64,000 nucleotides of DNA. Source: Crotophaga sulcirostris. Taxonomy: Eukaryota; Chordata; Aves; Cuculiformes; Crotophagidae. The notes under the pieces were generated by a model that ran no database searches, was not told the DNA's origin, and worked only from the letters and a program-made list of their open reading frames with translations. Made by a program: the position numbers and the translations under genes. The stretch covers positions 434,001-498,000 of the forward strand of contig VYZB01000384.1 of assembly GCA_013397455.1 (NCBI GenBank). The letters are read 5' to 3'. This document shows positions 38,401-53,400 of this stretch, one piece after another. The stretch's first letter is position 1, and the number at the start of each line of letters is the position of its first letter.

Positions 38401-41400
38401 AGGTTTTCAGATTCTGCTGAATATGAAGTTTGACAGTTATTTAGGTGGACACCTGAATAAACAGAGCAGTAAGCACTGGTAGTGCTGGAGCAGCATAATA
38501 AAAATTACAATACAGCAGGCCTTTCAATTTCTTTATGTAGCTACTGTGGATCAGCCACTGTATTAGTAACTGAAGTTTTTATTCCTATGAATATTCTATT
38601 ATTTCCTTCTTATAAATGTCCTTACTGGGGCCTAAGACATAGCTGAGAAAAACTGGCAACGCAGTGTGAGAAGGTAAGCACTACAGCACCCTGGACTGTA
38701 TGCTTGAAGTGTACAAGGATGCATGTGTAGAGTGCTGTCATTAGCTCTCACTCACAAGCACTGCATTCAGCTCAGAGCATTTTTTTCCAAGGGAAATAAA
38801 TGCAATGCTATTCTTGTCAATTTACAAAGCTGAGAAGTAACCGCTATATTTAACCTAAATGCTGTTTTTCATGCGTGCTCGTAGGATGAATGATATCTGA
38901 TTTAGAAAAACGACAGTGATTTTGCTGAGCTTTCTAAAATCAACACCCATTTTAGCTGAACAAAACAAGAGGCTGCTGAAGCACATTTGTCTCTCTGATG
39001 ATGTATATTCACTAAGTACAGCCCATAACCCACCTACTCACAGCAGCTTCAGACAGCCGAGCCTCACCCACAGACCCTTGCAACTTAATGAACAGTCATA
39101 TCCAACAAATCTTTTACCAACAGCCTGACAGTAGTTATTCTTTCAAACTGCAGGCCCAAAAGAGAAATTTGTCATTGCTTAAATAAATTTTACAGATGTA
39201 ATAGATAAAGGCAATAAAGAAAACAGGGCTTTTATAAAACAAAATCAACAGAGCAGAAAGCTGTTCCTCTGGACCGCGCGCAGGCGCACTGTGCCTGTGT
39301 GTACCGAAGGGAAATAGACAATGAAGGTTAGGAAGCATGAAATGACAGCCTTCTTTGCTTTTCAGGGAACGTAAATTTTATTCACAGAACGTAAATCTCA
39401 AAGTCATGGTTTTCAATCTGCATGTGTGATCACACAAAATTGATTTCAAGGAGATTTGGAGGTATTTAACTCATTGCTCAGAGATGCAAATCCCATCTTG
39501 TACAATCATTATTGTAAAAATGCAGAAAAAAAATGGGTGACTTTTCAAGGGCTCTGCTTATACCTTTTCATTTATCAGATAGTCACAGCTCATTAAACTT
39601 CCATTTCAAATACAGACCTATCTGCATTGAAGCACCCAAATAAAGCTGTGTATGTTCCATATGTTTTAAGGCAGCTTAAAACTCTTAATGAATAATACAG
39701 CTTAAATGAAAGACATTCTTGAATATATTTGCCACAATTAAACACACCCATGCTTATGTTCCTCCCTAAATGAACAGGAAAACATCGCTCAAATGCTTCA
39801 GTAAACATGGCAGCAGCCCTAATGTGGATGCAGTGCTGAAAAGTTTTTGGAAATGCATAACAACATTTCTTGGTTTTGGCACGTCTGCTGCATCTTACTG
39901 TGGTTTTCTTACAATTTGATACCTCTTTCTTGATACTTCACTGCTTATCATAAAACCAATCAGGCCAAAAACTGTTGTTAAATTAGGAAATCCCAAACCA
40001 CAGAGTCCTGAGCATGGTGTGTCCAGTTAATACATGACAGTATTAAAAATATCTCTGAAGTGCAGCCTTTTGTAACAGAAAACAGATCTATTCTTGAGCA
40101 TGGATGAGCTTCGCTTGTATCAATAAACATACACTGACTCCATTTAAAACACAGTGGAAACTGGTTTATTTCTATCTCAATAAAATTTATGAAGCAATAA
40201 AAACTTGGTAGTACAAGCTGTGTGGTTTGTTTCACTTACTTGTCACATGAATTAATGAGGAAAATTCTTCCCTTCATTCTGTTATGCAGACTTATGGTGG
40301 AATGGGCATCGTACCCTGACCAAAACCCGCGAGATCCTCATTCTGATTTCCACTCCTCACCTGCAATTACTTCATAAAGTCTGGGAATGAACATTTTAAT
40401 TTCCCATCTTTGCAATGACAGTGTTTGTGAACTCAATCACCACTACACTGTGAATTTTGCTTAGTGATACAGTGTAACCCATAAGAAAAAAAAAAAAAAA
40501 AAAATGGACGTCTGAACTAGGGTAACTGTCACCAGATCACACCACTATAAACCTTAATCCTATATTTATGATACTGAAAATGTCAGCTAATTTAAATTTC
40601 TGGAACCCCTGAATAGGAGCAAAAGGGAGGGAGGGGGAAATGTGCTGAATGTCTGAAAATACATGCCTGCAACAACAGGAGCAGAAAGGACTGATAAAGA
40701 CTTTACACGTAATATTTAGCCAGATTAAGTAGAACTCTTTACTGCATGTTTTATTGTCATTTATGTTCTCCCTGACCTCAGGAAGAAAGCTGCTTCTGAC
40801 AGGCCACAAAGGCAAGGCTTCTGGAAGTCTCATATTCTCTCCAAATCCACTGATGCATTAATTTCTTGACCTCTCTCCTAATACAGAACTACAGCTCAGT
40901 TCTTAGTGATCACCTTTGCCGGAACAACTTCCGCTTAGACAGCAGCTAATCCACTATAGCTAATAGTACCTGTCAGGAAGGATGCAAGTGGAATGATGCT
41001 ATCATTATACTACATGGAATATTTGACATACTTCACATGGACCTCCTGTCTCAAAAATACCAGTGTGATGTACCAAACCTGCATAAAATCTAGCTCTCTC
41101 GATCCCAATGTGTGAATGCTGTTCCATTTATCCAATGCATTTTCTGTGACAAGGTTACACCACTGGAGACCGTGGGTGTTCACTAGGGTTGATATCCTCC
41201 TGTGGGCTGGGAAACAACTGTGTGGAAAGACTGCTCCCTTGCTCTTGGTCCTCCACACACTGTTTGTATAGGTCTTATCATCTTTCAACCCACTTTCCAA
41301 TATCACCTGACAACGACCATCTGAAACCACAGAAGTAAGGAGCAAAAACAATACTGTACTTTTCTCTCCCTTATGCTTTCTGTGCAACATTCACAGATTA

Positions 41401-44400
41401 AGCCATTTGGAGAGAAGGATGGAGTAGAATCACATAGAATTACAGCATTTCATCAGGAAAAGAAGGCAGGGCTGACAGAGAAAGGGTGCCAATGGGGAAA
41501 AGGTCAGACCTCCATATGTCTCCACCCATGCGTTCCTGTTGATGGACCACATCTCTTGAGCAGTAGACAACCAAATGCAGTAACAACAGATGCCACAACA
41601 AGAAGTTTGTAACACTTCAGGAAGGTGTGAAAGAAATGACAGTTGGCTGCCTTTCTCAAATCTTTGGCAGAAGCCTCTCTCCTTACCCAGAAAGCAGCCA
41701 AGGCTGTGGCACCTTTTCCTCACAGTTTCACCGTGTTCATAGGTTCTACCAATGATCTTTGGGTATTTTAATCAACCGGTTACTTAGATTACAGAAGCTG
41801 GGTTTCTTTCTTATGGACCCTCCTCTGTGACAGAGACAGAAAAGAGTACTAGAGTTCAAGATAAGACCATACATTTGTTTTAACTGTTAGTGGACACAAG
41901 AACACGGAGGTCTTTCTGCCTCTTTTGGGAACTGAACAGAAGTAGGACTTTTGTCCAATCGTAACGGCGTGCTTTCTCCTGGAAGACCCTGGTTGAGGAG
42001 CTTCTGCAAATGTCATTTTGATAAAGAAATTTTAAAATGACCTATGCAAACTCCACCAAAGGGGGACACCTTGTTGTTGAAACAAGGAACACCAGTGGAG
42101 ACTTGAGGACTGCACATTCAATAACAGGAAATTATATGTTCTCCCTAACAACGATCTGAAACCACTTAAAATAGCTACCACACTACTCAAAAAAGACAGG
42201 AAGCTAGGTTTTTAATGAATGTCCATGGAAAACATTTGTACAGGCTACTTCTTTTTCTCTTCACTGTATTACTGACAGCTGAGATCTAGTTAGCATTTTA
42301 CTTAAGAGAAGCTTTCTTTTTCCTTGCAGAGCCCAATGCACTATGCACAATCAGAAATAACCTCTTTTTAGTAGAAAACCTTCTGGGAGTATGCAGATAA
42401 AAGGGCTGCCTGGTGAACTGAATAAGATTCCAAGGAGGAAGGCTTAAGGATACAGAAAAGTTACACCAAAGGAAACCCACAATGCCGTTTTTTTAGTGGT
42501 CTCTTTATAGCTGACAGGATTGGAAGGTTGGTAGAAAGCTGCAACCTTTGTCCTTTTGTTTTAAGGTTTTGAAAACTGAAGGAACACTATGGAAAAACCT
42601 CTTGAGAAAAGATTCCCTGTTGCCCAACAAACCCATTCTAAATTTCCTTCAATTCTGCAAACTCATTCTATTTTTTGCTTCTCTCCTCTGAAAAGACACT
42701 TTTTCCTCTCTTGATATAACTGCTTATTGACTGAAAACTATTTCTGAGAGCATCGAAATCTGAATACATTCATCAGAAATGCAAACTTTCCGAAGAGTTC
42801 AAAGACTACTAATACAGACATTTTGCTTTCTCTGGTAGGGTCCTGAAGGTATAAGCACACTGGTTGAATAATCTGTATTTCCTAAACAGCGATGAGTTAA
42901 CAAACATTCATTTCAAAAAGTTTCTTTTTTTTTTTTCTGAAAAGAGTAATTTGTATTATCTTTAATCACATATAAACTACTGCAAAGACATGACAAGGTG
43001 TCTTAGTATTGCAGATGACAAAAGGTCAATAGGTACACTTGAAAAACTTGGAAGTGGACGTAAAACATCCTTAAACCAAAAGATTCTTTCAGTAGCTAGC
43101 CTTCAAGTTAGTCTAGAAATTATTCCATGCAAAATGGCAACCACTGAGTTTATTTCAAGTACTTTCAAATTTCACAGACAACGTACAGTGTTTTAGAAAG
43201 ATTAAAAGCTATTTTTCTCTCTTATACGTCTGTCTTTAGGAGTCAAATATATCCACTTCTAGTACATTTGGTAATCACTGAAAAAAAGCCTATAGACATC
43301 CACGGATAGGAGGCTCTACTTCACAGGAGACTACAAGAATCATCCAAAGAGTGAAAAGACAGTTTCTTTCCCCCAAAGGATTTCCCACCTACATAAAAGT
43401 CCCTCGGCAGTCAAAGCCGAATGCATCCAAAAAGATTTAAGTCAATTTTGGTCTTTGCTTTTTGAAAGAATAACAGAGCTTTGCAAATTGCTCTGGATAT
43501 CAGATATTCACAATGATAGCTGCTGCAGACATAAAGGATGAATTTGTGTCTAGAAAAAAACGTTTTAAGCTTATTTTTCCGATTCTACCATCCCACCTGT
43601 CCTGTCTAGAGAATGTAGATGGCTCAATCAAAAGACAGGTAGCTGTTGGCTAAAGATCTCTTCAAGGCATTCTCAATGGGAAATTAAGTAACCTATCTAC
43701 GTAAAATAGAAATGGGGAGTTTTCTCTTGTCCATGAGAAAGCTTCCTCTTTCTTTAGAGATTCTAGACAGAGAGAAATGCAATGTATTTGCAGTCTGGTT
43801 GCTCACTGACAAAAAGGTTCATAGGCAAAAAATCAAAGGGGTAAGGACTATTCTTTGACAAAACTATATGGCAGAGCAACTGAAACATTCATGTGAGACC
43901 TTTAGACCTCATAAAACTTCAGGAGTGCAAGGAAGGGTTGCAAAAAGAACCCAAATGAATGATGAATCAAAGACAACATTGTGGGTAGAGCTCACTCTTA
44001 CTCTCTTTGTCACAGGAAAGTAGGCTATAGGGAAAGAAACACAGGACTAGGAAAATCTTAAATACTGTTACCAATAGGTGGTAGGAGATAATGAGGAAAG
44101 AATGAGAAAAGTGGAAAGACTAAGAGTGAAATTCTGTCTTTTTATGGCTGGCTACCAACTGTCTTAGAGACGCCATAAATAAAACATACTTGGCCATATC
44201 TTTAAGACCTTGAAGAGATTTTTTTTTTCCTTCTCTCCAAGCAGAACTCAGCATCCAGTTGATACCCTTCAAAGAAACAAAAACCAAAAAATGCTAATAC
44301 ATATTTACTGCTGGAAAAATATTTCATTGAAAATAGTTTGAAAACTGAAGAAGAGTAGTAAATCTTTATTACTTTCCAAACTGAAACCAACAGCTGTCCT

Positions 44401-47400
44401 CACAGAAGGAAGATTAGTGTTATTTATGTGCCTCACTCAGACTCAATGGTATTCTTGGATCTCAGTATTCTGTACTATGTTTATAAAACTGCCTTCCCTC
44501 ATTCCTCATACGACAGTTTTAAAAGATTATGTTATAGAAAAGCAAAAATTACTTGAGAAGCATCTTTCAAAATTATGAGATATTTATTAGCTAGGTATTG
44601 GTATGAAAAATTAAAGTTTAAACCAAGCACAGGGCTAACTTTCCAGCAAAGAGTACCTGCACGCTCTCTTTTTAACTTCAGCTGTATAGATCCAACAGTT
44701 GGTCTCTTCATTACTAGGCTGTCCATGAGAGAGTTGTTCTCTGTTCCATATTTGGTTCCCATGAGCCCTTGATTAATAGATGTCTGCTATAAATTATATA
44801 TAGCCCTGGTTTAGGCAGCACAATTTCCTTTTTACTGCCATTTTTAAATATTTCACTAGTACCGTTCAACTAATTTTAAATCTTAAAAAAATAAAGAAGG
44901 TGACACACTGTGTCCTAATTCCCTAGGATATCCCCATGTGACAAATAAAAAACCAACCAAATCAATTATGAACTATCCTTCTCTTAGAAACACTGAACTA
45001 CAGAGCTGAGGGCTGTCAAAGTTGTCCAGTCCAGCCCCACTACTTCTGAAGCATTTATCAGCAACTATCCTTAAAAATATTTGCATAAGTTCTCCTCTGA
45101 CAGAAGATTCCATGAGTTGCTAGACAATCTACTCCATAGCCTCATTATCCTTGCTGTTAAAAAGAATTTTCTAATGTCTCACTTGAATCTTTCTTTCCAC
45201 AACTTAAAATCATTATTTCCTGTCCTTTCTGCTGTGATCAGAAAGACAGACCAGCCTATGACAAAAAGATCTTATCTGACTTAATACCCTCCATCAACCA
45301 AGCAAAAAAAACCCCTCAAAACCCAAGTAAACAAAAAAAATCCTAAATAAATTAATTTATTTCAGTATTGTGACCTGTTTTCTAACCTATGCTGACCTTC
45401 TTCAGTTAAGATTTGGGTTTAAATAGAGCTGGGGGCAAAAAGGAAGCTAATTAAATCCTGTGATAAGGAATATAATGCTATTTACTAGTCTATTTCCACC
45501 AAATCTGTATTTCCTGCATAAATGCACTGTAGCTGATTCAGACTTGGTGTCATAAACACCTTACACTACAGCAGTAGTTAAGCATTAAGTATTTTTCAAA
45601 AAGTATTTCAAGGAACAGGTTTGGAGGGTAGTTGTTTCTCCTAAGGACCAAAGAGGAAAAACTGTTGCACTGATTTTTTTGCACTGCTTATAATAGAAAC
45701 CTCTTGTGAGGTCTTCTAAAGCAACAATTCAGCAAAAAGCAAATGCTGAAGCCACTGAGTCAGCCCCTATAAGCCTTTTTTCCAAAAATGCAGCTTTCAA
45801 TGAATACATTTTGAATGTTTCTCACCACCACCCCACNNNNNNNTTATTCTTATATAAAAATTTTCCCTCCCAGCCTTTTCTCTTTGGAAATTTGGTAACC
45901 ATAGTTTCTGTATCCTGCTGAGACATGATATGTAGAGTTGTATTCTACCTGCTATTAAGCTGCTGATAGCAGTGTTTCTGTTGCAATTTATGGGAAATGT
46001 CAGTTGAAGGCAGAGAGTATTGTACACACTATATTTTCCCAGCTGGATACCTCCGTGAACAGAAAGCAAAAACATGAATACACATGCAGCATACGTTTGG
46101 GGGAGGGGAGGAAAGAGACTGAAGGAAGAAAAGGCTGCAGGTTAGATGTGATGTTGGGTGGTCTAACGCCAGTAGAAAATGAACAAGTGAATGGGAAGCT
46201 ATCTCTAACATTATTAGACACCAGAGGTTCTTAATTCAGTCCCGGATGCTACATCACCAACACAAAGACCCCTCTGTAGACTCCTCAGATGCCTCTTTGC
46301 CTTACACATATAAATCGAATTGTTGTATTTTGAAAACTGTAACATTCTTCTGTTTGTTTCTTGACCCAGGCCTGCAGGTTCTTGTTTAATGTTTAGCAGG
46401 AAGACATTTTAATCCTGAATACAGCTTAGCTGCTTTAGTGGTAATTATACTTGAGGGTCTCTTTTTTTTTTTTTTTTTCTCTCCCTCTCCACCCCCACTC
46501 ACCCACAGCTTTTCCATAGAATGAAAACCAAGTCACCAACACAGGAAATTGTGTCTCATCATGCTCTTCAATGGTTTTTCAACATCGGCATACTTACATC
46601 AATGATAGCAATATCATATCACAACACATTTGTTCATGAAAGTATTTTAGCCTTTCCTAGACAACAAGGATAGCAGTTTTCACATTTCTTCATCACGCTG
46701 ACAGCTGAAAGTAATAAACTTTACCAAAGAGGAACCAAAGTCCAATTCATCAAGGAGTGAATAGGAATTGAAACAAAATATTGGTTCTGTCTCATAAAAA
46801 CATCATGGGACCTCAACTTCTGCATCAGGAAAGTATTGAAGATTACAGTAGAAAGTATTCACCAAAGATTCCTATTCTTCAAGCACTGTCTCCTTGGAGA
46901 TTAGTGTTTTGTGGCCACGATCTTCTCTCCAGAGAGTACTGCATTGAACCAAAGCTCTTCAGGCAAATAGTTAGCAAATTCCATAAATTATCTACTAAAG
47001 TACTTATTTCACAGCCTGCACTGTACAGAAATGTTCACCTGTCAGTGAGGAACTACATCAGATGTAAATGAAGAGACAGAGTAGTACATCTGCAAAATCA
47101 TTCATTATGGAACACATGTTGCTCAAATAGCGTGTGTCTTCCCAAAAGTTATCAACTCTTGTCACTAGTAACTAGCTTCCAAATCTGCAATTAATCTTTG
47201 TGTCATTCCCCAAATCACCTCCTCCATTAGAAGCACAGAACTGAAAATAATGAAAATCCCCAAACTACTGAAGTTAAAATGCTCACAGTCAAACTAAGGA
47301 TAGAGCCAATTACCATTTAAATAACAACATGAAACTCTTTGAAGGAAAGGCCTTTTGATCTCAAAGATTCAAATGCTGAACAGTGAGAATCTGTGTTCTT

Positions 47401-50400
47401 TAAATTTCCAGGGAAAAAGCTACAAAAAAAGGAACTATGACCCAGACTGTCAGTCATGTGCTTAAAACCCTAGCATTTTTTACTGTTAAATGTAGCTTTC
47501 TTGGCATGTAATTGGTGGCGATGTCATCATCAATACCACAGTTAATAAATGCTTAAGTAACTCTTTTCTTGCAGGTCGTTCTAGTCTGGAGGTGCAGGGA
47601 GTAGCAAGAAGTGAAGAAGAGACAGACCAAGGGTGAAATATGAGTTGTATTTTTTATCTTTCCCCCCGTGGAATGTTAAATTTAAGATTTCCAAGTTTTA
47701 AATCAACTCACAGTTAGTTGTTAATAAAAATACAGATTTTGCAAATTTGAATGCCTTGTTAATTTGAAATAGAAAATAATGCAAGGTCAAATGACATTAA
47801 AAATCTCATTTGGGTAGAATTATGAAAGCTGTGTCTTTTGAGTGACAAAGGCAAGCAACAAAACTGTACTGAACTGCAGCTCAAATCTGTGTCATTTTTT
47901 AATCCTTCCTCTGGAGAGCTGTGAAAGAATGATGCTTTGAAAAGTGCTTTAGCCTTTGACAGCCTATGCAGTTTGCTGATGTCACACTTCCTAATTGACA
48001 CAACACAGGGTCTGCATGGCACATTGCTACAACATTTGTTTTACAAGTGCACATTTCACAGGAAACCAACGATTAATTTCCCAAAGACTTACAGGCATAC
48101 ATTTCCAAAAAGGGAAAAATAAAACTGTTACATATCCACCCAAATCAAAATTTACAGATTCGTGGCAGCCAGCCAGCAAAACTACTCCAGGTCTGCTTTC
48201 CCATCTGCTTGGCCTGTTAACTGAAAGAAAATAAAATCAAATTGCTCCTTCTGCAACTAATTCTCAGAAGAACTCCGTAAGAAACAAATTCCATGATGCT
48301 ATTTTAATAATTCAGTATGCCTTACATCAACCAGTAAACCTCCCAGCACTGTGCAATCTAGACACAATAGCTCAGAAATGGGTATTGAGTCAAGAACAGT
48401 TCCCTCCTCCTCCGACATTGAAATGGTGCTGTGCCAAGCCATGACTGCCCATCACAAAACAAATCTCTTGATCCTTCCAGCAAACTAAGCTCTCTGGCAG
48501 ATAAATTTAGCCAAATTTTGATGTGGTGGGTTATGCTATTCCCTCCTGCACATCAGCCCAAGCCTCTTGCTTCATGCTACAAGCCCTTGGAGCAAGGACA
48601 GTAGAAAGAAATACGTGTCAGATCCTTGGTTGCCTGCAATCACAGCATTAATGCAAATGAAACTTGTGCTGGCTTATGCAGGTTTGTGAACTTGCTGGCG
48701 CTGGGGAGCACACACGATCCCTACTGTTGCCTCTGCTAAATGGGAGGTAACTTACACAGATCAACTGGCTGAGCATTTGAGGTCAATAACGCCTTCAGCT
48801 ATTTGTCTGCTGGAGTCCTGGCAAGTGACTCTCAGTTTATGGCAGTGTACCATTACAGAATCATTACTTTTTATTTTAACCTATAAATTAAAAACCCATA
48901 GTAAAACTTCCACAGCTTTTGTCTGTCTACCATTGCAACGGTATACAGTAATTAATATACTACAAGTTTCTACTTCATAGATGAAAAAATAATTTGACTA
49001 GGAGCACTTGCAGCAGCTGCCCATAAATCAGCCCACTCTCAGGAGTTCAACTCAAGAGTTATTGTGTCTATCGTGCATCTTAAGGTTCAAAGAAAGATTA
49101 TGCATGCATTCATTCATAGCCAAGAATGTATCCCAGCAATGAAATTTACCCTTCAAAGCTGACCTAAGCTTAACCACTGGATTGACTAAATAATTTAATT
49201 GCTCAATGATACACTATATCCCTTCCCTGAAGATTGCATTTTTGGTGAATTGAGCTAGGTTTATACCAGTGGTATGTTAATGGCATACATTCCAAAAGCG
49301 TAAGCATCTGCTGCCCACAAACATTGCCAAACTGAATAATAGGAATGCAAACAAATCTCCTGGTGCACAGTTAGGTTTTTTAAAGTATTTAAAAATTGTA
49401 GGGTTACGAAATTACTTTTATGGAAGAAAGAAGCAGAAAATAGATGCAAGCAAAGCTGCTATTTACCGAGAGTCAGTCCGTAATAACTGAGTAACATTGC
49501 CAGTGTAAGAACATTAATTCTGTCACCTCCTTTTCATACCCAACAATTTATTTTCCTTGCTGCACAAAAGGGCTTCTGAGACTAGATGTAATCATGAAAA
49601 GAACAGCAAGTGTTCTCCTCACATACTAGAAAGTCAGAAGAGTCCCGGTGCAACTCCTTGTCGCCAGTTAGGAGAAGCTATCCACTGCAGTTAATTCAGT
49701 CAACATTCCAGCCTTTCCTAGCTACACTAAGCCAATGCAGCTAGACTGAAGATTAAGGAGAAGGGAAACAATTACATTGTATGTTACTGCCAAGGATGCA
49801 AAGACTCTAAATCTCCTTGAAGCTGAAAACAAATTAGCAGCTTTGCCTACATCAAGCTGTCTGTCCAAATGGAGATTTCTTTTCACAACAGCATTACTAA
49901 CTGTGCTCCTTGAAGATAACAGCTTCGGGGATACAAAAACATTTTCTCTAAGTTATTTCCTGTCACTTGCTTGTCTAGACCAACAGAACCATTTGTAACC
50001 CAATCACCAACAATTGCCTTGAAGCAAAACCAAGCATAGATTTACTCTGGCCCCTCAAGAATTCCCCTATCCCCTTATTTTCACTAATTTCATGTGAAGA
50101 TTTGTTGTGGGAAGTTTCCAAAAAAGAGTTAGACTAGAACAAAATCCATGCAATTCAATGAATGTCTCTGCCTTCACATGCTGGATCAGCAGAAGTCAAG
50201 AAGCAGTGTGGAGATCTCTTAGACTTCCACGAGCACTTGTGAGGACCTTCATTGTCACCTTTCCCCTCCCCACCAGAACTATGTTTGACCACTTTCTCAC
50301 CTCAATCTGCTTCTAACAGACTCTGTCTAGCAAGTTTAATTAGAAATAAACTAATGTGTTACCCTGTTTCAAAACCAAGACCTTTCACTCCCATCTTAAG

Positions 50401-53400
50401 TAGCCCCCCCACTCTGGAAGAAATAGGCACTAGTTGGGGTTCGCCAACAAAACTGGTGAAGTTGAATAAGTTCAGAAATTGGTTTCTGACAGGTAAAAAA
50501 CTGGCTGGATGGCCGGGCCCAGAGGGTTGCAATAAATGGAGGTAAATCCAGTTTGTGACTAGCACAAGCGATGTTACCCAGGGCTCAGTGCTGAGGTCAA
50601 CCTTGTTCAATATCTTTATCAATGATCTGGATGGGGGGATTGAGTGCTCCCTCAGTAAGTCTGCAGATGACACCTAGTTGGACAGGAATATCAACCAGCT
50701 CAAGGGAAGAGAGGCTCTAGAGAGGGATCTGGACAGGCTGGATCGGTGGGTCAAGGTCAGCTGTATACGAGGTTTAACGAGGCCAAATGCCAGGTCCTGC
50801 ACTTCGTCACAACCCCATGGAATGCTACAGGTGTGGAGGGGAGTGGCTGGAAAGCTGTCCAGCAGAGAAGGACCTGGGGGTGCTGGTTGACAGCCAGCTG
50901 AATGGGAGCCATGATTGTGCCCCAGTACTCTGCGCTGGCGAGGCCACACCTTGAACACTACGTTCAGTTCTGGGCCCCTCACGACAAGAAAGGTATTGAG
51001 CTGCTGGAGCGTGTCCTGAGAACGGCAACGAAACTGGTGAAGGGGCTGGAGAACAAGTCTTATGAGGGGTGGCTGAGGGACCTGGGGTTGTTTAGTCTGG
51101 AGAAAAAGACGGTGAGAGTAGACCTTAATGCTCTACCATTACCTGAAAGGAGGTTGTAGTAAGGTGGGTGTTTGTCTCTGCTCACAGGTAACAACTGATG
51201 GGACAAGAGGCAATGGCCTCAAGTTGCACCAGGGGAGGTTCAGATTGGACATTAGGAAAAATTTCCTCACCAAATGGGTTGTCAAGAATTGGACCAGGCT
51301 GCCCAGGAAAGTGGAGTAGTCACTGTCCCTGGAGGTATTTAAAAGACTTGTAGATGTGGCACTTGGGGACATGGCTTACTGGTGGACTCAGCAGTGTTAG
51401 GTTTACAGTTGGACTGCATGGTCTTGAAGGTCTTTTCCAGCCTAAACAATTCTGTGATTATAGCTAAACTACACTGCCACTTAAAAGTCACACAGGTCTG
51501 ACATGCTTACAGATATTGAAGTCTTATTTTTTTAAGACTACTAAGGAAATTTTTTTCTTTCCTTTACACAACAATGGCAAAATGAAAGGCTTTTTCAAGT
51601 GCATGCAGACTGTGCTGAAATGACATCCTCTCTTTCAGAATTTAACAAAAGTGATCTGATATTCATTAAGTAATGAATATCGTAGCTTCCACTAGCCTTA
51701 GTTCAGGTTGTGTCACCTCTGAATAGGGTGTCAGGCAGGGACCAGTGATGCTTCTTACTTCAAAGCTAAATGAAGTCTACCAATAGCCAGTGGTTCTTCT
51801 GGATGAAAATGGCTTGGAGGCAGATAAATTTGTACTGGCTTCCCTGCCACCAGTAGTGGTTTGAATAAAATTTTTGAAGAAGCAAACATTAATTCATTGC
51901 AAAACTTTCTCAGAAACCACAGAACCTACAGTCATAAATTTCAGGACTTTAATAAAATTGTGAAGAATAACCTAAAACGTAAGCTTTTTTAAAAAAAATA
52001 AACACACACATTAGAAGTCATACCCTGATAAAAGTTGACATCAGCTTATCTCTTCCCTAAGGAAAACAGCTCCTTTAGTGAAACTTGAGACTCTTCTTTC
52101 TGTTTGTAACATCTCCCAGCTAGAGGGGGTCACACAGCCTGGGGCTTTAAAAGATCCACAAAAGCCAGCTCTATCTGAATGCAGGGTTAAGAAGTACAGG
52201 TTCAGTCACTGTAGGGGAAAGTAAACAGGCAGTAACACATAATTACTTGTTTAACCTACTTAAATGCAGAAGTTTTAAGTGACAGGGGAACAAAGAACAC
52301 CTCTAGATTAATTTAAGATTGATCTGGAACTGCCCTCCCTTGAAACAGATTCTTCACATTTGTCCTCAGTGTTATGGATGGGCTACAGAACTGCCATCTA
52401 CTGACATCTAACTTTGGTTCCATTTTATTAATGGAGATCTTTATACTATTGGCTAAGTCACCAGAGAAAAATCTGCCTGTTAATGCTCATATAGAAACGA
52501 CAACAAAAGTAAAACAAAACAAAACCACTTAAATACACTGGAATATCACCCCAAGCAAAACCCTAGTAAACTTCCCAACTAAGCTTAACTGACATCTATT
52601 AAACAAACAAGTAGGGAAAAGAAGGTTTTTCTTAAATATTCTTTTTTATTCTGATTAAATCTAACAAGGGTAGTAAATTCTGCCCTGAAAAAATAATTCT
52701 ATGACCTTTAATATCCATAGCTATATCCCCTTTAAAATTCTTTCAGATTTAAATTTGCAGCTAGTACATACAAACAAGTGTTAATTTTGATGTACATAGA
52801 AGTATGTAAGTGTTTCTGCTTTAGCTGATACTCCTTACAATAACTGGGGAAAAAAAAAACAAAAACCAACACACGTACCCCCAAACCCAGAATTAAAGCA
52901 AAGTGCTCTAATACCCGTCTTTTATTCTGGGTTTTTTCTTTGTGGGTTTTGTTTTGTTTGTTTTTTTTTTTTAATCCCAGATGTTTTCAGTTTTTCTTCC
53001 CCTAAATCTCATGGCATTTGGCGTTATAAAATTGATGAACCTCAATTGTGGTTTCCATTGCAACCCTAGCTTTAATAAATCTAGACCTAGTTTTTCAGCC
53101 TAAATCAAGAAACCTATTTCCCGTGAGCTTTTATTTTTTTTATATTCTTTGTCTTTACTCTCAACCTCTACCTTTCCTGTCTCCCTCTTTTAGAACAAAA
53201 ATATAAGCTGTAATCTTTTAGCAACCCTGAAGGCCAAAGAACTCTTCACTGTTCAAAATTTTTAAATTGAGGTTTTACTTCTGTTTTTGGATTGCCTTTT
53301 GTCACTGAGTTCAAGACTAGAAGCTAGTTACTACCACATCAGTAATAACCGGAAAGAATTATGAATGTGCCCTCGGGGGCCAAAATAAAAGTTTCTACTG

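Noticed and set aside
50902..51159. Frame with [16 protein letters not shown]
   Set aside because: A CR1 ORF2 remnant inside a broken element.
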